Positions 34,734 through 46,157 are shown, counted from the first letter of the stretch. The stretch is 64,000 nucleotides of DNA from Flammula alnicola (GCA_015499995.1 JADNRV010000199.1:1-64000), one strand, 5' to 3'. A program made the numbers and translations. The notes: generated by a model not told the origin, from the letters alone.

Positions 34734-37060
34734 ATGAAGGCAAAAGCGGGTACTAGGAGACAGAAAGCGACTGCTCCTAGACTGACAGCGCCGGAGGATG
34801 TAAATAAAAAGAAACACGTAGAGGAAATAGAGAGTAGTGATGAGGAGGAAGAGGAGCTAGCGCCGCGACAGAGAACAGCGGCCCCGAAATCGAAGCAGAA
34901 ACGGGTGGACTTCGAGATCGCCGAGGTTAATCCTGAGACTGTGGCGCATCCGAAGCCAAAGATGATGCCGTACATTGACGTACCGCCCCTGTCGACGGTT
35001 GTCAAAATGAGACCGAAGCCCAGGGAAGAGCCAATTCCCAATATAGAAAAGAAGGGGCCGGCATATAAACACCGGGCGCCTATTGAAGATGAAGTCGATA
35101 TTGGTGAATTAGTGGAGCAACTAAAGCAGTTGAAAGTGGAAGTCACTGGGGGCCACAGTAGCCCAGTGGTTTCGATCACTAAAGACCTGTTGAGGTGGCT
35201 GTGCAGCTGCTGGAAAGGTTGTGGGTTCAATTCCCGCTCATCCCTTCTACCTGATTACAAAGGAAGGAGTTTGTGACAAACAGTTGGTTACTGTCACAAT
35301 CGGTACTGTACGCCGGTAAACGGATACAGGACTAGGCTGGATGTCATGATCCTCCGGCCGAGTGGGATGCGGATCTCTGGGCCTGGCAAGCCCGCGGCAT
35401 ATCGGGGGGGAACATTCACCGTACCCCAAATTGGCTGGCCTGATACACCAGTCGTACCCATTACGGGAGCGAAAGCACAGGGGGCAGTAAGCGGGGGTAG
35501 TTTATATAGAACAAGCCGAACGTCCTGAGAAGGGCCAGGCCACCCTCCACCACGAACGCCCGGTCCAGCTGCTTACTGGCATAAACCGGATTAGTAAGGG
35601 TTGTTAGTCGGCAATTTGATGGCAGGGGCCTAACAGACTCGGGCTTGGTCCTGTAGACTGTGCCCAAAGGGGTCCCCACCAGGGATCTTCGGCGGGTGGT
35701 TGTAATTCGGACCTAGGTTACCCGGTCCCATACTGGGAGCTTGTAGGGGGTTCGCCCCGGGGCGTTAGTTGACACTCTGGGAGGGAGGCCGTCTGTTCTA
35801 AGAAATGGAGGGCGGAAGAGTTCCTGGACCGATGCGCACCAATATGGGAAACCAAGCTGGAAATAACTCCGTGCTGAGATCTGTCTGTCGGATCGATTCT
35901 CGGACGCACGACACGGTTGGTTGCTGGCAAGGCAGAGAGTGGGGACAGATGGGGATCCGCGCCGGTTGGCTTCAGCGAACCATCTGCCCTGCAACGGGAA
36001 ACCGAGTAGCTGGGGCTCTATAATAACTCCCTGGCGAGACGCGAGCCGTAGTGGGCCAAGGCAGTCCCTTGCGACCCAGCTCGAGAGCACTAAATCCTCT
36101 GTCGGTTCACTCGGCTGATTAGGCCGGGTATTGAATCTAAGTTGATTCCAAGTGGCAGCGCAAGCTGCTGTCTGCCCCGCAAGGGCGCAAGGCATAGGGT
36201 CTCTCTTCGGAGGGGCCCTACATTTGAAATTGTTGAATTAAAAAAAAAAAAAAAAAAAAAAAAAGTGGAAGTCACTCAAGCGCAGCTAATGGGAGTTGCG
36301 AACAGCCAAATGCAGAAGAAATTCATAAAATAATTCTCAGCTAGGCGTGTACCAACCAATATTGAGGTGCGCAAGGTGACAATGATTGAAGAAGAAGAAG
36401 AAGAGGAAGTGGGACCGACTATGAGAAGGAGGAACCATTACCACAATATATGCTAGCAGAAGATTTACCGCCGCCTAAGTATCGAGTGCTTGCAATGGAT
36501 TGCGATGGCTTACCGAAGGGAGCCATTGTTATAGAAGATCCCTTTGTGCAGTATTTGAACGAGCTAGCTCTGGGTGAAGAACCTAGGAAGCTGCTAGTGG
36601 CAAAGGAATCGCACCCTTTAAAGGCGGTACATCCTGTGATCAACGGGGTGGCCACCGAGGAAGCATTATTGGATGGTGGTTCGCAAATCATCTCAATGGG
36701 AAAGGATACGGCAGTCAAACTCAGACTTAATTGGGACCCTGCAATTATTATACATATGCAGAGCGCCAATAAGCAAATTGAGAAGACATTGGGACTAGCT
36801 AGGAATGTGCCATTTGTGTTTGGAGACATAACTTTATATTTCCAAGTACATGTAATGGTGAACCTGGCGTACAAGGTGCTACTAGGACGACCGTTTGAAT
36901 GTCTAACATCTAGCAAGGTGAAGAATGCCCCAGACGGCACGCAGCTCCTCACTATCACAGACCCAAACACGTCTAGAAAAATTACTATGCCCACGTATGA
37001 TAGAGGACAACCACCGGGCATTCTAAAGAAGCAGCCCGACAGTTCTTTTCAACCCTCGAT
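34734..37060 (+). pseudogene. Gypsy pol, N-terminal part and protease
   Basis: It starts MKAKAGTRRQKATAPRLTAP at 34734, a few bases after the gag stop, in a different frame. It is acidic and basic low complexity until KQLKVEVT, where the SINE at 35148-36264 is inserted. After the SINE there is a stop (near 36,330) and a frame change, then YRVLAMDCDGLPKGAIVIED and the retropepsin region VINGVATEEALLDGGSQIIS, in which DGG takes the place of the usual DSG/DTG. It then reaches a stop near 37,066. The catalytic Asp is present. Confidence 0.75.
35148..36264 (+). mobile_element. tRNA-headed SINE, family A, copy 1
   Basis: A 1.12 kb insertion in gypsy pol with target duplication GTGGAAGTCACT (35136-35147 and 36265-36276). 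The head is tRNA-like: A-box-like TAGCCCAGTGG and B-box GGTTCAATTCC. The 3' end reads GAAATTGTTGAATT followed by 24 A's, close to the 3' end of the LINE in this window. It encodes no reverse transcriptase. Its central part shares a domain with family B (43565-45311). The length is unusual for a SINE. Confidence 0.85.
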
Positions 37061-37063
37061 GAG

Positions 37064-40033
37064 TTGATGAGTTATCAAGGAGAGGTCGCACTAATGATTG
37101 AAAGAGATGATCAAGACGGGAGTATCCAAATCATAGGATACACAACCCCGCTCGATAGCAAAAGTTTTAAAAAGAAAGAGTTGAGGAATGCATACCTAGC
37201 TCAAGGAATATTAGAGTCGGCAGTAGAGGACAACGACCAGGAGAAAGTGCATAAGTACTTGTATCAGACGGTCTATCAGCAGGGAACGGAACCAAGTATT
37301 CCTCAACCTAGGGGAGTGTTTGGGCAAGAAATATTCCCAATAAACAGAGGGCCAGATGTAAAAGAATACGAACTAGGGGAAGAAACTGAGATGGCTAGTG
37401 TGCTAGCAGGAAAGAAATATAAACCTGTGGCCACTAAAGTGCGACCAGTGTACCAAGAGCTTCCAGATAAATTCCGAATTATACGGGACATCAAGGGAGA
37501 CCCGCTAGCTGATATGCCACAGTTGAGTCCCAATCCCCCGGAGTTTACACCCACAGGGAGGTACACCGAGGAGAGGAAAAAGATAATTGACAAGGCGCAT
37601 GCAGGGGACTTTCTCTGGCCAGAAGAAAAGAAGCTAGTTCTTTTTTTTTTTTTTTTTTTTTTTTTATATCAACAATTTTATACCGGTGCACGAAAGCAGT
37701 CCGGTCTCTAACTAATACAAACGAAGGCGGTATACTACGCGTGCAAAAGAAAGAAGTTGGCTCGACGGCGAGCATGCGACGCGCGCGAGCGCGGCGCGGG
37801 TGAGACGGCGCAGCCGCCTGAAACCCAGATAGGTAGTCTCGCAACTACAGATTGTCCGTCGTTGCAGCGTTGTTAACGCTACCGCACGAACGGCAGATAG
37901 GAGTGTTGGGATGGGAAGAGGGGTCACCCGAAAGCGAAGAGAGCCTGCCAGACCTCCCCGGTTCAACGGTAAAATTCACGTTGTAATAGCTAAGCAGGAG
38001 CCGAAGCCCCCACCGCCGTCCACCGAACTGGGTCCTCCGTCAGCGGCGCATGACACCGGCTCAGAGAGTCGACGCCACCGGCCCTGGGACGACCAGAGCC
38101 CTAGGCACTTGCGGAACTTCGCCGCCGCCAAACGGAAACACATCACGGGTAGTCGAGTAGATTTGACTGCGGCCCACTCCGCGATCAGGATCGCCCCCCT
38201 CCCAGAGTCCCTCATCCGACTCCAGCTGGGTGCCGGGAGAAGGAGAACGCCGTAGGGTGCTCCAACAAATAAGTCGCCAGCTCCGAAACGAGTTTCGGCT
38301 TCCGGCGAGTCCAAGGCTGCTTTTTGCACTTGAAAATATGATCGCAAGTGTGAGGATAAACCCCACACTCACAACCGAGGGCCCTAAAGAAGCTAGTTCA
38401 CCAATTAATGATGGAACAAAATGAAGGATTCGCCTGGGATGACACGGAAAAAGGGAGGTTCAAATCTGAATTCTTCCCGCCGGTAGAGATTCCTACAATA
38501 GAGCATAAACCCTGGGTATTGAAGAATATTCCAATACCACCGGGAATGCACAAAGAGGTCTGCGACTTTATTTGGACAAAGATTCAAGCCAAGACCTATG
38601 AACCATCTAGCTCATCATACAGATCGAGATGGTTCACCGTCATGAAGAAAGATGGTGTAACCTTTAGAATTGTACATAGTCTCGAGCCGTTAAACGCCGT
38701 GACTATCGCGCATTCAGGTTTACCACCAGCGGCTGATGCGCTAGCTGAACATTTTTCAGGACGGTCATGCGGCGGAATCTTGGACTTATATGTTGGATAT
38801 GATGAGCGGCTCCTAGCTGAATGTCGAGAGATCTGACAACATTCCAGACACCCTTTGGAGCCCTTCGTTTAGTTTCTCTGCCAATGGGATGGACGAACTC
38901 TGTGCCAATCTTTCATGAAGATGTCACATATATTTTGAGAGAAGAAATACCGGACTACACCGAACCGTACATAGATGATGTACCGATTCGAGGGCCTAAG
39001 ACGAGATATGAGCTAGCTAAAGGAGGGTATGGGTTATCAAAGAAAACGCGGGAATCCGACGCTTCATCTGGGAACACATGCAGAATGTAAATCGCATTGT
39101 CCAGAGGATGAAATATAGCGGAGGAACGTTTTCTGGATATAAATCGACCTTATGCGTGGCCGAAATAGTCGTCGTGGGTCACCTCTGCTCCTATGAGGGA
39201 TGAAAGCCGTCACCAGACAAACTGCTAGCTATCACGAACTGAGGTCCGTGCAAAACTATCAGCGATGTGCGCTCATTCATTGGCACCATTGGTTTGTTAA
39301 GAATATATATTACAGACTATGCTAGCCGCGCGGAGCACATACAAAAGCTGTTGAGAGGAAAAATGCCCTTTGAATGGGGGCCGAAACAAGAAGAAAGTAT
39401 GCAGTTGTTGAAAGAAGGAGCAAAAGAAGCCAAATGTATTAAACCACTAGACTACTCTCTACCAGGAGACATAGTCCTAGCTGTCGATACATCATGGCAC
39501 GCAGTTGGGTTCTATATTTATCAAGAGGACCTGACGGACAAAAAGAAGAAAGCTTATGCCCGGTTCTGATCAATTTTATTAACAGATCGAGAACAAAGAT
39601 TCTCGCAGCCAAGCGAGAGTTGTTTGGCCTTTTGAGAGGTCTGCACGCTTGCTATTATTGGTTGATTGGTGTAAGAAAGCTAGTTGTCAAACAGATGCCA
39701 AATATCTAAAGGGAATGCTTGACAATCCAGGGCTCGGTCCCAATGCTACTATAAATAGATGGATAGATCATATTATGATGTTCCATTTCACCTTGCGGCA
39801 TGTAGCAGGAAAGACCTTTGGGCAGATGGATTATCTCGCAGAGAAGGGCAACCAGGAGATGAAGTCTTTGAGAACCCGGAGGCAGACGAGGATGAACCCT
39901 CAGGTCCTCCGGTGTTCGTGAAGAAATATGAGTCTGACCCGGATCCCTTGGAATTTGATGAGTTCAAAGATACCATCGACACTAGAGGAGGATATATATA
40001 TGAGGTGAAAGAGGAAGAGCGTATGATAACCTA
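37064..40033 (+). pseudogene. Gypsy reverse transcriptase-RNase H, decayed
   Basis: The protein is read through several frames: KVRPVYQELPDKFRIIRDIK, then the LINE fragment 37641-38385, then HQLMMEQNEGFAWDDTEKGR, FFPPVEIPTIEHKPWVLKN, SRWFTVMKKDGVTFRIVHS, LDLYVGYDERLLAE, DLTTFQTPFGALRLVSLPMG, PYIDDVPIRGP (the YIDD catalytic box), DVRSFIGTIGLLRIYI and LAVDTSWHAVGFYIYQED (RNase H). Frame breaks lie near 38,830, 39,030-39,090, 39,560 and 39,700. The catalytic residues survive but the protein cannot be made as one chain. Confidence 0.8.
37641..38385 (-). mobile_element. 5'-truncated LINE copy
   Basis: A 745-base copy of the 3' end of the LINE family at 26911-33590, including the ORF2 C-terminal CCHC region and the 3' untranslated region. 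It is on the minus strand, with 25 T's at 37641-37665, and is flanked by the 14-base duplication AAAGAAGCTAGTTC (37627-37640 and 38386-38399). Truncation at the 5' end is typical of target-primed reverse transcription. Confidence 0.9.
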
Positions 40034-40116
40034 GCTACGTCACTGGAAAGTTCCAGATCGAAATAGACCGAGCTAGGAGAGAAAATAGAGTCGAAAGAGA
40101 GCTAGCTGCGAAATTC

Positions 40117-41760
40117 ATGAGTGAAGATGCCGTCCCAGAACCTCAGAAACAATTCCTACAGCAGTTTATGCTAGGAACTAAGATTCCGGATGGTCAAATC
40201 TCAGCGGAGGACGCAGCTAGTGAGGAATATGACGAGAGAAATCGGACGCCAGCTGGAAAAGCTATGGACGAGAAATTACCTCTCATCCGTCGCTGGTTAG
40301 AGAACCCGATGCGACGCCCACCAGGCATGACAGAAAAAGAATATTATAGTTTCACTCGCACAGCAAGGAACTTCTTCTTAAATAAAGAAGGGCGCATGTA
40401 TCGAAGAGATATTAATCAAGCGCACAAGCTAGTTGTGGAAAAGGAACATAGAACTCATATGATGCACTCAGCTCATGATAGCTTGGGACATCGAGGTTCT
40501 TATGCAACTAGGACCTTGTTAATGGAAAGATTTTGGTGGCCAGAAATTGAACGCGATGTTCACTGGTACGTCAAGACCTGCCATATGTGTCAGGAGAGAC
40601 AAAAGACTATGATATTAATTCCTAGGACTGAGACGCATACGCCGTCAATCTTCCAGCAACTACATGTGGACACCATGCATATGACGCCAAAGTCGCAGGG
40701 TTGTGGACAAATAGTACACGGAAGATGCGCGTTGACTTCTTGGGTAGAAGGGAGACCTTTAAGAGCAGAAACAGCTAGGAATATCGCACTTTGGTTGTTC
40801 GAAGATATTATCTGTAGATGGGGATGTCTTCAAGAGATTATTTCAGATAACGGAGCACCATTTATAAAAGCGATCAAATATCTAGAAGAGAAGTATGGTA
40901 TAAAAGGGATTAGTATCTCTGCCTACAACTCTCGCGCAAATGGAAAAATAGAAAGACCACATTGGGATATCCGACAGATGCTGTATAAAGCGACGGGAGG
41001 ATTAACCAACAAGTGGTTCGCATTCTTTCACCACGTACTATGGGCGGATAGGATCACCATCCGAAAAGGAATGGGATGTTCACCATTCTTCCTAGTAACG
41101 GGCGCGCATCCGGTAATACCGCTAGATATACAAGAGGCGACATGGCTTGTAGAATTACCCGACAGGGTTCTCACAACCGAGGAGCTAGTTGGTTATAGGG
41201 CGAGAGCTCTGGCCAAACATAAAGTTCATATAGATGAAATGCGTGAGCGTATTTCGAAAATAAAGCGAGACGCGCTAGCTAAGTTTGAGGAAAAGCAGTC
41301 CGCAAAAATAAGAGACTTTATCTTCAAACCAGGAGATTTGGTCCTAGTTAGAAACACACAAGTGGAGTCCTCTTTGAATCGTAAAATGCAGCCGCGATAT
41401 CTCGGACCAATGATAGTCATGGCTAGAAACCTAGGAGGAGCCTATATAGTTGCAGAAATGGATGGCTCGGTTTCACACAATAAAGTGGCAGCCTTTAGAG
41501 TCATTCCTTATTTCGCTAGGCGACATATAAAGCTTCCAGACAACTTAGAAGACGTGATTGATCATAATCTAGAGACTTTGAGGAAGCTAGCTGAGCGACC
41601 AGAGGATGATGATGAAGCCTTAGGCCCGGACCTCATATTCAGTGATGCACCGGTTCGAAGAAAAGCGAGCAGAAGGCACGAGCCTGAGCCCGAGCCTGAG
41701 CACGAACTAGAACCTGAGGAAGAGTTCGAGGACGAAGACTTATGGTGGGATGAAGAGTAA
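40117..41760 (+). CDS. Gypsy integrase, C-terminal part of pol
   Basis: An uninterrupted 547-codon frame. It has the HHCC zinc finger (HDSLGHRGSYATRTLL; YVKTCHMCQERQ), then the catalytic core with D (QQLHVDTMHM), D (IISDNGAPFIKA) and E (ANGKIERPHWDIRQM), and a C-terminal SH3-like/GPY region (FKPGDLVLVRNTQ; MQPRYLGPMIVMARNLGG). The acidic tail contains repeated EPEPE/EPEHELEPEE. Integrase joins the cDNA to the genome. The frame is intact here, unlike upstream pol, but it is probably not translated independently. It ends 130 bases before the convergent stop of cassette gene 3. Confidence 0.85.
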   Translation: MSEDAVPEPQKQFLQQFMLGTKIPDGQISAEDAASEEYDERNRTPAGKAMDEKLPLIRRWLENPMRRPPGMTEKEYYSFTRTARNFFLNKEGRMYRRDINQAHKLVVEKEHRTHMMHSAHDSLGHRGSYATRTLLMERFWWPEIERDVHWYVKTCHMCQERQKTMILIPRTETHTPSIFQQLHVDTMHMTPKSQGCGQIVHGRCALTSWVEGRPLRAETARNIALWLFEDIICRWGCLQEIISDNGAPFIKAIKYLEEKYGIKGISISAYNSRANGKIERPHWDIRQMLYKATGGLTNKWFAFFHHVLWADRITIRKGMGCSPFFLVTGAHPVIPLDIQEATWLVELPDRVLTTEELVGYRARALAKHKVHIDEMRERISKIKRDALAKFEEKQSAKIRDFIFKPGDLVLVRNTQVESSLNRKMQPRYLGPMIVMARNLGGAYIVAEMDGSVSHNKVAAFRVIPYFARRHIKLPDNLEDVIDHNLETLRKLAERPEDDDEALGPDLIFSDAPVRRKASRRHEPEPEPEHELEPEEEFEDEDLWWDEE

Positions 41761-41889
41761 AAAGGCGCAAAAGAGAGAACGATGTATTCCAGCCCACGCG
41801 AGCAAACCAGGCTACATAAAACAAGCTAAAGAGAGATCTATAAAGCCACTTTGAGGCTATGAAACGAGCTAGTTGTAACAACGAAGTAG

Positions 41890-43231
41890 CTAGGCAAGGT
41901 CGAGGTTATTCTGCATGCGTTTAAGCTCCTTGAGAAGGAGCTCGCGATGCTGCAAATGGAACTCGATGCGGTGCAAACCGACAACGAGCTCGGCCTGGAT
42001 CTCACCAATAACCTTGCGATGAGCTAGCTCGTCGCCGGACGAAGAAGTCTTCTTGCTGACAAGGGCAGAAGCCTTCGCCAAGACCTCTTGAGAGTGCGCG
42101 TTGTTGACAGCGAGGTCAGAAGCTGTTGAAAAGAAAAATTAGAAACAAATGTCGAATATAAAAGACACAAAACGACGTACCCTCGACAAGAACAGCCGAG
42201 TGCCGAAAACATAGCTATCCTCAGTGCGCGCATGCTTAGAGGAGTCGCTATCGGCCGGGCCGGGACTTGTCAGAGCTATGAGCCAAGGCCTTGGAAGCCT
42301 TGAGATAAGCAAGACTGTCAACATCCATGTTGGGAACTAGCGCGTATGGGAGACGTACCACCTCCGCGTTAGCAGAAAACTGGAGAGAGCGTCAGCTAAA
42401 AATAGAAAGATAAAAATAGATGCGTACCTGGCACTAGGTTCAGCACTAGGAGGCGAGCGTCTCTTGCGAGAGTTAGGATGCTCAAGCTCCTCGGAAACCT
42501 TAGAAGGAGACGTGCCGGGTCGGTAGCAGTGTCTGAGAACGATACGGTCGCCATCGACCTTCATCTGTTTAAAAACGCGCAGGAAGTCTTTAGATCAATA
42601 GAGGCTAGAAGGTAGATGGGATAAAATAAGCACCAAGTCGTCATCGTCGTCGACAATGATATCGGAAGGAGACGCACAAGCACCAGGAGCGGAGGCCGTC
42701 TCGAAATCATCGGTCGCGCCCTTGCCGCGAGAACCGCGAGTGAAACGCTTCTGCAGAGAAAATCAAAAAGTCATCAGCTAGCTGAGACAGAATAGACAAA
42801 TGGAAAACGCACGGAAGAGCTAGTGGCAGCAGCGGCCTTGGGACCAGTCGGAATATCGCCTTTGAGGGCACGCGGCTGAATGCTCAAGTGCAACGCGCAG
42901 ACTGCAGCAGCCTTCTCGCTCAGCTTGTAGGGTTTGTGAGTATCCTGGAGCTCAGCAAAGATGTTGGCGACATGGGTGACAGCCTGAGCAGCGCCAGGGT
43001 TACTAGCGACAGTACTAGTGTGCGAGGACCATTTGGACTAAAGAAAAAGAAGTTAGAAAAGAAACAAAGAGAGAGAAGAAAAGCGCACCATAAGATACGC
43101 GGTTTCCTCAAGAGGTTGGGCATAGTTGGCCAACGTCGCACCGGGCCGCCACGAATAACATCGAGAAGTTTAACCTTCTGCATGATATCCGGGTAGCTAG
43201 GAAGGTTGCGTTGATGGTCAACAGAAGCCAT
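41890..43231 (-). pseudogene. Cassette gene 3, copy A (unknown, frameshifted)
   Basis: A spliced minus-strand gene starting MASVDHQRNLPSYPDIMQKV. It passes through SKWSSHTSTVASNPGAAQAV, ANIFAELQDTHKPYKLSEKA, KRFTRGSRGKGATDDFETAS, an acidic patch and KVDGDRIVLRHCYRPGTSPS, and ends in a helical segment (GEIQAELVVGLHRIEFHLQH; LLLKELKRMQNNLDLA). No family is recognised. Compared with copy B (50474-50936), copy A lacks one base near 43,147 (GGGCCGCC versus GGGCACGCC), which shifts the frame in exon 1, so this copy is probably broken. The stop faces the integrase stop across 130 bases. Confidence 0.6.
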
Positions 43232-43543
43232 TGAGAGGTAGAGGAGAAGAGGTGTGCAGAAAAGTAGAAAAGAAACTACTGGAGAACAAGAGCGAAACAG
43301 CTAGCCTCTTTATACCAAAGCTAGCTGCTGTTTTCAGACGACATGAGGCGATAGAGATAACGCCCTAGCTCAAGAAACAGTCTCAGAAGGGAAAACTCGA
43401 ACCAATCACATTGAAATGCGCATAGAGTACAGATTAATTGCAAATATCTACTCTAAAAGGCGTAGGAGGTCGGTTAAGAAGACATCGCGGCATTTGTGGT
43501 TGGAATTGAAAAGAATAGGGTCGCGTTCAAAAGGAGTAACCTG

Positions 43544-45819
43544 TCATGCAGAGCGTATGGTCGAAGGGGCATGGTGGCTTAGCGGTTACTGTGTTGCCCT
43601 TAAGGGTGGCTGTGTACCATCCGAGACGTTGGGGGTTCAATTCCCCCAGATTCACATACGATAATTGTGGTCCGTGGGACTGTTCCGCGGGTCGCTGATG
43701 TAAGTCGCGCTCCATGTTGGGTTCGCTGTTGGCTGCTCGTTGGGCGGGACCCTCGGCAATCCACTGTAGTCCCGTTTAGGGCTTGTGGCGCCGCCTTGTA
43801 GGACCCTTTGTGTAAATCGTCTGCCATGTTGTGGGCGTGTCGGGGACTGCAGGCCGTTCCGTGCCTTAGGGCGCAAGGGCGCGATGCCGCTACAGGGGAC
43901 GGGCACAATGACCACCTCGCAGGCCTACGTCGGGGGCTGGGAGTGTCCGGGGTCCAACCAATTCCGCGGAATGTTGACGTAAGTCGACCGATGCAAAGCC
44001 GTATGACCGATGTAAGCCGACCCTGGCCCTCGGGCAAAGCCGCTACGGTTCTGTAAATCGACCCTGGCTGAGGCTCGCTGTCGGCCTGTGGGAACCCCGC
44101 AAGGGGCCGAAAGGATAGGACACGATAAGATTGGGGGAATCGGGCGAAAACCATCCGACCATGGGAGTTCCGGGGTGATTCCCAGATCAATGATCCAGCC
44201 CGGGTTTCAACAACCCGGGGCAGTGACAGGATACCCAACACGGCAAGTAGATGTGGGTGCCGTCGTTAGTCGTCTGAAACGTACTCCCGGCTCCATGGCT
44301 GGGTAGAGTTTCACGGCAAGACAGTGACTCTGGACAGGATTGGGGATCCGCGCCCTTCTGGGCTTAAGCGAACCACCTGCCGGGGACGGGAAGTTCGGCC
44401 TGGAGTAACACGCCTAGGATTCACCGGATGGGCCGTGGCATGGTCGGGGCAGTCCCCTTACCTTGGCCCGAGAGATCAAATCCACTGTCGGTTCACACGG
44501 GCATAATAGACTCCTGTGGGCTTAAGTTGTAGCCGGGGTGTTGGTGGGCTTACGTCGGCATGCCGACTGATGGATTGGGGACGGAATATATCGAACTCGA
44601 AAATGAACAGACCTAATAGGAAGGCGGGAAGAATGGCCGGTGCAGCCGACCTCCCCTGCCGTGTAAGCCGGAGGTGACTAGTATCCGCGGCACCTACTAG
44701 GCAGGTCCCCAAAGTGGGGCCGTTGATGGACCCCGAGTTCCGATTCGTCCGATGGTTGAGTAGGTGGGGTAATAACTCCCTACCGAAATCCCGAAGTAGC
44801 CCGCCAATAGGCCTCTCCGCAAGGAGGGGCCTAAACTTCGGCAGGTGTTTCCATTATGGTGCGATAAATCCCGCGAGGGCCGCAGCCGTGTTCGTTGCAT
44901 GGCTTCGCTTGTGACTCTCTGAGTCTATTGCACGCGTCATTTGGAGGACCCGCCATGGTGTAACGATAACGTCGAGTTTGCCAACGAAGTGGGGAGAGCC
45001 GGGCAAGCTCTGACTTCATCTGGGTGACCCCCCCGTCCACCCTTTTAATCCATATCTACCTTACGTTCGGTAGCGTTAACAACGCCGCGCGTTTGTATTT
45101 CCTGGGCTGCGAGGTCTGCTATTTGGGTTTCAGGCTGCAGTGCAGTCTCGCCCGCGTCGCGCTCGCGCGCGCCGCATGCTCCCCTGCGAGCGACCAATTT
45201 CTTTCTTTTGCATTGGGTATTGTAGCGTACTCGTTTGTATTAGTTAGAGTCCGAGCTGCGATCGAGCTTCGGAATAAAAATTGTTGATATAAAAAAAAAA
45301 AAAAAAAAAAAAGAGCGTATGGTCGATGCCTCAGCCACACCCTGTAAATGAGAAAAACGAGGCATGATTAGCAAAAACAGCTAGTACTCAAGAACACTGA
45401 GTTTATACCTCAGCATAAAAATCCGCGATCTCATCCTTGGATAAGCCTAGAAGGTGTACATAATGATGCACCAAAAAGCGGTGAAGCTTGTTGAATAAAG
45501 CAGCATTAGCTAGCTGGCGAGCGACGTTCTGCAAGTGGACTAGTTGCTTCAAGAGATCAAGAAAGCGAGCGTCAGGGTCAGGAGTCAGATGGAGAACGAG
45601 GATAGGCTCCTAAAAGAAAATGGGGTAATTAAGCGAGAATCAAAAAGGGATTCAAACAATGAGGCGTACGCAAAGGAGGCCTGCATGAAAGACCTCGCGT
45701 GCGAAGTCATTAATGTTGAGTGGACTTTGTTCCAAGGTATACTCGGAAAAATACAAAGCACCTGCCAAAGCATCGAGGGAAGCAGTAGGAATGGGTCGGA
45801 AGGTTGCAGGTGAAGCCAT
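43544..45819 (-). pseudogene. Cassette gene 2, copy A (SINE-interrupted)
   Basis: A small gene starting at 45819: MASPATFRPIPTASLDALAG, ALYFSEYTLEQSPLNINDFA, then across an intron EPILVLHLTPDPDARFLDLL, QLANAALFNKLHRFLVHHYV, LGLSKDEIADFYAE, and a last exon GVAEASTIRSA followed by TGA (43544-43546), about 125 residues. The SINE of family B is inserted in the last exon, so in this copy the final residues are replaced by sequence read from the SINE tail. The protein is mostly helical, with no cysteines in clusters and no known family. Copy B is at 60754-61235. Confidence 0.6.
43565..45311 (+). mobile_element. tRNA-headed SINE, family B
   Basis: A 1.75 kb insertion with a 15-base target duplication, AGAGCGTATGGTCGA (43550-43564 and 45312-45326). 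The same site is empty at 51255-51270. The head is tRNA-like: A-box TGGCTTAGCGG and a perfect T-arm GGGGGTTCAATTCCCCC. The last 220 bases before the A tail (45070-45291) are clearly related to the 3' untranslated region of the LINE, ending AAAATTGTTGATAT. It sits in the last exon of cassette gene 2, copy A. It is GC-rich and encodes no recognisable protein. Confidence 0.88.
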
Positions 45820-46157
45820 CTGAATATTCAAGGACTGCTGCTAAAAACGCGTTCAAATCTGCATTAAATAACCAGAAAGCGCGGAGCGCCTTTGCCGAAT
45901 AAGGAAATAGCTAGCGCCTGCCCAAAGGGATCAAAAAGGGTCGCATGATGGCAGTGCAAGCCAAAAATGGCAACTAGCTTGATTGGCGATCAACGGAAAC
46001 ACATAACTTCGGCGCGATAATCAGGAGGTGCATGAACAAAAGACAAAGTCTTTAGGCACGAGGCATGGTGAAATTGCAAAAAGCAAGGCCTCAAGGCAAA
46101 AATGCACATGTTATAATATAGCTAGCTAAACGAAAATCGAGCTAGTTGTAAGATTAA

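Larger units (their letters stand above)
24366..41760 (+). mobile_element. Ty3/gypsy LTR retrotransposon, decayed and nested
   Basis: The order is LTR (24366-25825), primer site, gag (from 25970), CCHC knuckle, aspartic protease, reverse transcriptase, RNase H and integrase (to 41760), all on +. Three nested retroelements (26911-33590, 35148-36264, 37641-38385) with target duplications interrupt it; removing them restores the reading frame at each site. Gag carries an in-frame TGA (26207-26209) and a frameshift near 26,480, and the RT/RNase H region has several more. The 3' LTR is not seen. The element may extend through the antisense cassette at 41,890-49,306. Confidence 0.85.

Noticed and set aside
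41761..41889. A 3' LTR or its start directly after integrase
   Set aside because: There is a purine run (AAAAGAGAGAACG), but the sequence after it shares nothing with the 5' LTR.
43565..43670. Functional tRNA gene at the head of SINE B (and likewise 35148 and 50473)
   Set aside because: Promoter boxes and T-arm are present, but I could not fold a convincing acceptor stem and anticodon arm, and each continues into a poly(A)-tailed element with a target duplication.
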